This document shows, in pieces, positions 59,705-64,000 of a stretch of DNA of 64,000 nt; position 1 is the stretch's first letter, and each line of letters starts with the position of its first letter. Source of the stretch: Flavobacterium sp. MFBS3-15 (GTDB lineage Bacteria; Bacteroidota; Bacteroidia; Flavobacteriales; Flavobacteriaceae). The stretch is taken from the NCBI RefSeq assembly GCF_026107645.2, contig NZ_JAPCHV010000012.1, forward strand, positions 1 to 64,000, read 5' to 3'. The position numbers and the translations under genes were made by a program. The notes below the pieces were generated by a model, which worked only from the letters and a program-made list of their open reading frames with translations, searched no databases and had not been told where the DNA came from.

Positions 59705-60793
59705 ATGGAATTCCCTACAACGGTAAGCAGCATCGAAGAGCGGATTGATCGGATTGACCCTGAAGCGTACGCCCGGACACGGAATTATCTTTCCGGCGCC
59801 GTCTCACAACTTTCGGCCTACCTGTCACGCGGAATGATCAGCCCACGTTACGTCTATGCACGCCTGAGGCAGCGCCACAGCGCTGCTGCGTGCAGCAGGT
59901 TCCTCAGCGAATTGCTGTGGCGGGAGTACTTCCAGCGCCTCCAGCAGCACGATCCCTCCATCGAAAAGAATCCGCGCCTGGGAAAAGGTTCCGGCCACAG
60001 GGCCGTCCCGGCAGCCATCATGCGGGCAGCCACCGGCATTACGGCAATTGATGCCGCGATTGAAACGCTCTACAGTTCGGGATACATGCACAACCATGCT
60101 CGGTTGTATACCGCAGCGGTCTGCATGATGGCCGGCTATCACTATCTGCAGCCGGCTCCGTGGATGTACTACCACCTGCTGGATGGCGATGTCGCAAGCA
60201 ACTACTGTTCCTGGCAATGGGTCGCAGGCCTGCACACCGGAATCCGCTATATCGCCAACCAGCAGAATATCGACCGGTACTGCAACACTTCGCAGCCCGG
60301 GACATTCCTTGACAGAAGCTATGAGGAACTAAAAAACGTCCACGAGCTGCCCGGACTGAGCGAGCAGGCGGAATCCGGCTTCGCCACCATCCTTCCGCCG
60401 ACGCAGGAGATACCCGCAGGTAACCGGCCTATCCTTATCTATAATAGTTATAATCTGGATCCGGTGTGGAATGCCGGGCTCGACGCCGAGCGCGTATTGC
60501 TGCTCGACCCACTCCACTTCCGGGAGCACCCGGTCAGCGAAAAGGTTATGGCGTTCCTACTGGGAGCTGCCAGGAATATAAGCGGGATCCGGATCTATAC
60601 GGGCAGCTATGCGCAGCTGAAACGGGATCATCCCTCGAGGGCGTTCATTGCGAAGGAGCACCCGCTGTTCGACTACCCGGGCGCCAGAATCGAACCCCGG
60701 GAGTGGCTTGCCGAGGCAGTCGACGGCAGCTATCCTTCCTTTACAAAATATTATGCAACCGTATTACAGAAATATCATGGAGAATTCGCTTAA
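59705..60793 (+). CDS. Photolyase/cryptochrome-like protein with reversed domain order
   Basis: 362 residues. The N-terminal 200 hold the FAD-binding domain of photolyases: RFLSELLWREYFQRL, TGITAIDAAIETLYSSGYMH and DGDVASNYCSWQWVAG, with YMHNHARLY between. In ordinary photolyases this part is C-terminal. Here the alpha/beta domain that normally comes first follows it (about 215-362; RPILIYNSYNLDPVW, ERVLLLDPLHF, RAFIAKEHPLFDYPG). The order is thus reversed, and the antenna-domain positions may be altered. Substrate (DNA repair or signalling) is open. First gene of a GC-rich operon; its last 17 bases overlap the next gene. Confidence 0.85.
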   Translation: MEFPTTVSSIEERIDRIDPEAYARTRNYLSGAVSQLSAYLSRGMISPRYVYARLRQRHSAAACSRFLSELLWREYFQRLQQHDPSIEKNPRLGKGSGHRAVPAAIMRAATGITAIDAAIETLYSSGYMHNHARLYTAAVCMMAGYHYLQPAPWMYYHLLDGDVASNYCSWQWVAGLHTGIRYIANQQNIDRYCNTSQPGTFLDRSYEELKNVHELPGLSEQAESGFATILPPTQEIPAGNRPILIYNSYNLDPVWNAGLDAERVLLLDPLHFREHPVSEKVMAFLLGAARNISGIRIYTGSYAQLKRDHPSRAFIAKEHPLFDYPGARIEPREWLAEAVDGSYPSFTKYYATVLQKYHGEFA

Positions 60794-61481
60794 AACTTAT
60801 ATCGTCGCCGGTGCCAGCAGCGGGATCGGGCTGGAACTCGCACGCCTGATGCTGCGCGAGGGCAGTACCGTGTATGGCATCAGCAGGACCCCCGGCCCGC
60901 TTGACGGGAAGCCGAACTATACGCACCTGCCGCACGATTTTCTCGGCGATGGGGAGCTGCCCGAAGTGCCTTCGAACGCCAACGGGATCGCCTATTGCCC
61001 GGGAAGCATCGTGCTCAAGCCCTTCGAACGGCTGACCCGACAGGACATCGTGGAGGCCATAACGCTAAATGCGACATCTGCATTCTGGTTTGCCAGGCGG
61101 TACCTTACCAATATCAGGGGTGCCAACGACGCGTCAGTGCTCTTGTTTAGCACCGTGGCTGTACAATCGGGGCTTCCCTACCATACGGGTGTCGCTATGG
61201 CAAAGGGTGCGGTTGAGGGCCTGACACGCGCACTCGCCGCCGAGCTTGCACCGGGCATACGAGTCAATGCCATTGCCCCGTCGCTGACCGATACCCCGCT
61301 GGCTGCCGGCCTGCTCAATTCCGATGCAAAGGCTGCGTCGGCGGCAGCACGCCACCCCCTGGCCGCTATCGGGACCGCCAGCGAGGTAGCGCTGTTGGGC
61401 TATCATGTCATGACCCAATACCGATGGTTAACCGGCCAGGTATTAGGCATTAATGGCGGACTCGGAACACTAATACGTTAA
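60777..61481 (+). CDS. SDR-family oxidoreductase
   Basis: 234 residues. Short-chain dehydrogenase fold with the coenzyme motif IVAGASSGIGLELA (about 8-21), LLFSTVAVQSGLPYHTGVAMAKGAV holding the catalytic Ser and a YHTGVAMAKG tyrosine-lysine pair (Tyr-x3-Lys variant, spacing YHTGVAMAK is longer than usual, so the active-site assignment is uncertain), and the RVNAIAPSLTDTPLA segment. Substrate unknown. The ATG at 60777 overlaps the photolyase gene by 17 bases; the longer frame starting at 60648 is antisense-like extension into that gene. Part of the light-linked operon. Confidence 0.85.
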   Translation: MENSLKTYIVAGASSGIGLELARLMLREGSTVYGISRTPGPLDGKPNYTHLPHDFLGDGELPEVPSNANGIAYCPGSIVLKPFERLTRQDIVEAITLNATSAFWFARRYLTNIRGANDASVLLFSTVAVQSGLPYHTGVAMAKGAVEGLTRALAAELAPGIRVNAIAPSLTDTPLAAGLLNSDAKAASAAARHPLAAIGTASEVALLGYHVMTQYRWLTGQVLGINGGLGTLIR

Positions 61482-61483
61482 TT

Positions 61484-62899
61484 ATGAAGATACTCCTTAC
61501 AGGCGCAACAGGCTATATCGCGCAAAGGCTGCTGCCTGTGCTGCTAGAGCAGGGCCATACGGTGGTATGCCTTGTACGGGACGCAGGTCGGTTCGACAGA
61601 CGGAAGTTCGGCGCCGACAATGCCCCCGAGGTACTGGAGGCTGACCTGCTGGAACCCGAAAGCCTGTCCGGGTTGCCCTCCGATATCGATGCGGCCTATT
61701 ACCTGGTCCATTCCATGGGGGCACAAGGGGAATTCAGTGCCATGGAAGAGCGTGCCGCACGCAATTTCTCGGCAGCGGTGGGTCGCACGCAGGCACGGCA
61801 GGTCATCTACCTTACAGGCATCGTGAATGAGGACAGGCTGTCAAAGCACCTGGCATCGCGGAAGAACGTTGAGGACATACTCGCCTCCGCAAAGGTGCCC
61901 CTGACGGCACTCCGGGCGGGGATAATCGTCGGCTCGGGCAGCGCTTCCTTTGAAATCATACGGGACCTTGTCGAAAAGCTCCCGGTCATGGTGGCACCCA
62001 AATGGCTGCATACCCGCTGCCAGCCCATTGCCATCCGCAACGTGGTCGAATTCCTCTCAGGCGTACTGCTAAGAGCGGAAACCTTTGGCAGGCATTATGA
62101 CATTTATGGCCCGGACATCCTCTCCTACAAGGAAATGCTGCTTGATTTTGCAGCGGTCAGGGGGCTAAGGAGGAGGATACTGACGGTTCCGGTGATGACA
62201 CCCCGCCTCTCCTCCTACTGGCTTTACTTTGTCACCTCGACATCTTATCCACTGGCCAGGAACCTGGTCGAGAGCATGAAGGTGGATGTAGTTGCGCAGC
62301 CCAACGGCCTCGCAGAATCCCTTGGGATACGCCTGATGCCTTACCGCGAAGCGATTGCGATCGCCTTCGGCAGGATCGAGCAGAATATGGTTATCTCTAC
62401 CTGGAAAGATGCTATGGGCCCGCGACGGGCAGGGCATCTCTCCCTCCAGGTGCAGGTCCCCGAGTATGGCGTCTTTACCGATGTGAAGACCCTGCGGGCA
62501 AAAGATCCCGAAACCTCAGCGGACCGCATCTTCGCCATCGGCGGTACTGCCGGGTGGTACTACGCGGACTGGCTTTGGGGCTTCAGGGGATTCCTTGACA
62601 AACTCTTCGGCGGTGTGGGCCTGACACGCGGACGCAGGGACGCCAAGGCGCTTTCGGCAGGCGAGTCGCTTGATTTCTGGCGCGTGATCTACGCTGACCG
62701 CGGCGAAAAGCGGCTGCTCCTGTATGCCGAGATGCGGCTTCCGGGCGAGGCATGGCTGGAATTCACCATCGCCGACGGCCTGATCACGCAGACCGCCACC
62801 TTCCGCCCGCTTGGCCTTGCCGGCAGGCTGTACTGGTATCTTGTGCTGCCGTTCCATTATTTTATATTCAACGGGATGATCAAAAAGATAGCGCAATGA
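61484..62899 (+). CDS. NAD(P)-binding SDR-type protein with C-terminal DUF2867 domain
   Basis: 471 residues. N-terminal atypical SDR domain with ILLTGATGYIAQRLLPVL, AAYYLVHSMG, QVIYLTGIVNED and LRAGIIVGSGSASFE; the last 180 residues (about 290-471) match DUF2867, with WYYADWLWGFRGFLDKLFGG, LDFWRV, LYAEMRLPGEAWLEF and TATFRPLGLAGRLYWYLVLPFH. This combination is often found in photolyase-linked clusters and may modify isoprenoid-like or lipid substrates. It starts 2 bases after the preceding stop and overlaps the next gene by 4 bases (ATGA). Confidence 0.88.
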   Translation: MKILLTGATGYIAQRLLPVLLEQGHTVVCLVRDAGRFDRRKFGADNAPEVLEADLLEPESLSGLPSDIDAAYYLVHSMGAQGEFSAMEERAARNFSAAVGRTQARQVIYLTGIVNEDRLSKHLASRKNVEDILASAKVPLTALRAGIIVGSGSASFEIIRDLVEKLPVMVAPKWLHTRCQPIAIRNVVEFLSGVLLRAETFGRHYDIYGPDILSYKEMLLDFAAVRGLRRRILTVPVMTPRLSSYWLYFVTSTSYPLARNLVESMKVDVVAQPNGLAESLGIRLMPYREAIAIAFGRIEQNMVISTWKDAMGPRRAGHLSLQVQVPEYGVFTDVKTLRAKDPETSADRIFAIGGTAGWYYADWLWGFRGFLDKLFGGVGLTRGRRDAKALSAGESLDFWRVIYADRGEKRLLLYAEMRLPGEAWLEFTIADGLITQTATFRPLGLAGRLYWYLVLPFHYFIFNGMIKKIAQ

Positions 62900-63183
62900 A
62901 GAGAAAAGTACAGCAATTCAGCATGGAGGAGCTCGACAGGATTATCGAGATGGCTTGGGAAGACCGTACCCCCTTTGAAGCGATACGGGCGCAGTTCGGG
63001 CTCAGTGAAGGGGGCGTACGCGGGCTGATGCGCAAAGAGCTCAGTCCGGCCAGTTACAGGAACTGGCGCACGCGTGTGGAACGCTGCCGTACCAAGCACC
63101 TGCACCGGCGCGACGAAGCGATCAGCAGGTTTCGCAGCAGCAGGCAGCGTGCCATCACCGGAAATAAGATATCGAAGCGATGA
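62896..63183 (+). CDS. TIGR03643-family (DUF2805) protein
   Basis: 95 residues from ATG at 62896. A helix-turn-helix-like body with EELDRIIEMAWEDRTPFEAI, FGLSEGGVRGLMRKEL and SYRNWRTRVERCRTKHL, as in the TIGR03643 family, which accompanies photolyase clusters in many marine and freshwater bacteria. The role is not known; an HTH-like fold suggests binding of nucleic acid. Both ends overlap neighbours (ATGA with the SDR gene, a shared GATGA with the small gene downstream). Confidence 0.88.
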   Translation: MKRKVQQFSMEELDRIIEMAWEDRTPFEAIRAQFGLSEGGVRGLMRKELSPASYRNWRTRVERCRTKHLHRRDEAISRFRSSRQRAITGNKISKR

Positions 63184-63320
63184 AAGGGTTCAAAAAAGCG
63201 AACCTGCCGTCAAAAGGCTGCAAAAATTGCGGCCTGCTCTTCACTTTACATGAGAAATTGGAGGAAGACTTGAAAAAAATATACTGCCTTCACAAGACGG
63301 GACTATTTGGCTACCAATAA
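63180..63320 (+). CDS. Diverged DUF2256-like small zinc-finger-type protein
   Basis: 46 residues, starting in the stop codon of the preceding gene. The N-terminus fits DUF2256 (KKANLPSKGCKNCGLLF, compare the K-x-NLP-x-K-x-C-x2-C-x3-F pattern), including the first Cys-x2-Cys pair. The rest departs from the family: the usual WRKKW is LHEKL, and after YC the expected C-terminal S-x2-C-R is replaced by LHKTGLFGYQ, so the fourth metal cysteine is missing. DUF2256 genes usually sit right after TIGR03643 genes, which supports the call. Confidence 0.6.
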   Translation: MKGFKKANLPSKGCKNCGLLFTLHEKLEEDLKKIYCLHKTGLFGYQ

Positions 63321-63402
63321 AATATTTCAGGATATATTTCAGGGACTGACACGTTAATAGCGTTAAATAAATGGTAAAATCGCTGAATTAATAGTATTAC
63401 TA

Positions 63403-63410
63403 TTATATTT
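63403..63410 (+). promoter_or_regulatory. -7 promoter element of the TetR regulator gene
   Basis: TATATTTG, 18 bases upstream of the ATG at 63429. Confidence 0.45.
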
Positions 63411-63428
63411 GCGACAAATATTGTTTTA

Positions 63429-64000
63429 ATGAGAACATTGCTTTCAAATATAAAAGTGCAGGTCAACCCGAAAATCTACATCAAGGACCCTGAAACCTCT
63501 GTTTTAGGACGCAAGATCATCCAGGAGAGTATAATTCTCATTGATGAAATTGGGTTTGACAGCTTTACATTTAAGAAGCTTGGCGACCGCATTGGTTCCA
63601 ACGAGAGTTCCGTCTACCGGTATTTTGAAAACAAGCACAAGCTGTTGGTTTACCTTTCCTCCTGGTACTGGAGCTGGATGGAATACCGGATCGTTTTCGC
63701 TACTGCCAACATTGCCGACCCGTCGGAGAAACTCCGTAAGGCGATTACACTCGTTACCGAAAAGATTGAAGACGATGCCACTACCGACTATATCGACGAA
63801 TCGGTGCTGAACAGGATAATAATAGCTGAATTCACAAAGACTTTCCTTACAAAAGAGGTCGATTTGGAGAATAAGGAAGGTTTTTTCCTGATCTACAAGC
63901 GTGTTGTCAACCGTATCGTAGACATAATTACCGAAATAAGCCCTGATTTCCCTTTCCCGAAAAGCTTTGCCTCGGGTATCGTTGAGGGTTCCCTGCACCA
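63429..64000 (+). CDS. TetR/AcrR-family regulator, cut by the window end
   Basis: 190 codons before the edge, no stop. After a short leader (MRTLLSNIKVQVNPKIYI) comes a TetR helix-turn-helix: LGRKIIQESIILIDEIGFDSFTFKKLGDRIGSNESSVYRYF (about 26-66), with the SSVYRYF recognition helix and KHKLLVYL. The following part (SSWYWSWMEYRI onward) is the ligand-binding domain, whose ligand cannot be told. The gene is separated from the photolyase operon by 108 bases and has normal GC, so it is probably not part of that cluster. Confidence 0.85.
   Translation, partial: MRTLLSNIKVQVNPKIYIKDPETSVLGRKIIQESIILIDEIGFDSFTFKKLGDRIGSNESSVYRYFENKHKLLVYLSSWYWSWMEYRIVFATANIADPSEKLRKAITLVTEKIEDDATTDYIDESVLNRIIIAEFTKTFLTKEVDLENKEGFFLIYKRVVNRIVDIITEISPDFPFPKSFASGIVEGSLH

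Noticed and set aside
60648..60776. Upstream extension of the first SDR frame
   Set aside because: It lies in another frame of the photolyase gene, and the SDR fold begins right after the ATG at 60777.
63504..63998. 164-codon minus-strand frame at the window end
   Set aside because: Exact shadow of the TetR gene, whose helix-turn-helix is clear on the plus strand.

Overview
The window is a chromosomal segment from a gliding, type IX secretion-competent member of the Flavobacteriaceae (Bacteroidota), most likely Flavobacterium or a close relative. Evidence for this: gldF-gldG, the T9SS regulator PorX, a T9SS-sorted surface protein, type III glutamine synthetase, the bacillithiol-type protein YtxJ, the RlmD-DUF6452-DUF6048 block, and many promoters of the Bacteroidota TAnnTTTG type instead of -10 boxes or strong Shine-Dalgarno sites. 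Most genes are housekeeping and of moderate GC; a few islands differ clearly in base composition. No rRNA, tRNA or CRISPR array was seen.

Layout. 1-119: truncated IS3-like element. 170-5470: GT4 glycosyltransferase fused to a helical barrel domain, a YtxH-like protein, and glnN behind a long regulatory gap. 5646-9616: an OmpA-like protein, the polyamine operon aguB-aguA, and an odd pair (small multi-helix membrane protein plus phage tail-collar-like protein). 9827-12652: an AT-rich pair of unknown membrane genes running into a histidine kinase and response regulator. 12722-17712: gapN-like dehydrogenase, porX, tsaE, alanine dehydrogenase. 17713-18387: a stand-alone Y1 (HUH) transposase with REP-like palindromes. 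18397-32119: ytxJ, clpB, beta-barrel protein, cysteine desulfurase, rocD, a WYL regulator, an OsmC-like protein, a frameshifted DUF1697 gene, rlmD and two conserved envelope genes. 32461-42403: ankyrin proteins, a T9SS cargo protein, DUF4294, an M42 peptidase, purC and a secreted hydrolase. 42404-44891: an AT-rich island with one large P-loop ATPase, flanked by palindromic and direct repeats. 44938-50963: phoH, SAM-hydroxide adenosyltransferase, ABM protein, gldF, gldG, dnaN. 51504-56714: hydrolase, MutS-like ATPase, universal stress protein, mnmE. 57452-63320: a light/B12-type regulon. 63429-end: a TetR regulator cut by the window edge.

The most interesting unit is 57452-63320. A MerR regulator with the W-x9-EH and E-x-H-x-x-G cobalamin signatures of CarH-type photoreceptors is divergent from a GC-rich, translationally coupled operon: a photolyase/cryptochrome-like protein whose two domains are in reversed order, two SDR proteins, a TIGR03643 protein and a 46-residue, heavily diverged DUF2256-like protein. 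A 20-bp motif in the divergent promoter recurs with one mismatch upstream of the neighbouring two-domain fasciclin lipoprotein, suggesting one shared, probably light-controlled, regulon.

Other points worth attention: a 9-A run that breaks the DUF1697 gene, a palindrome upstream of glnN, several families of intergenic palindromes, an 80-bp direct repeat flanking 41.2-42.9 kb, and the isolated ATPase as a candidate defence gene.
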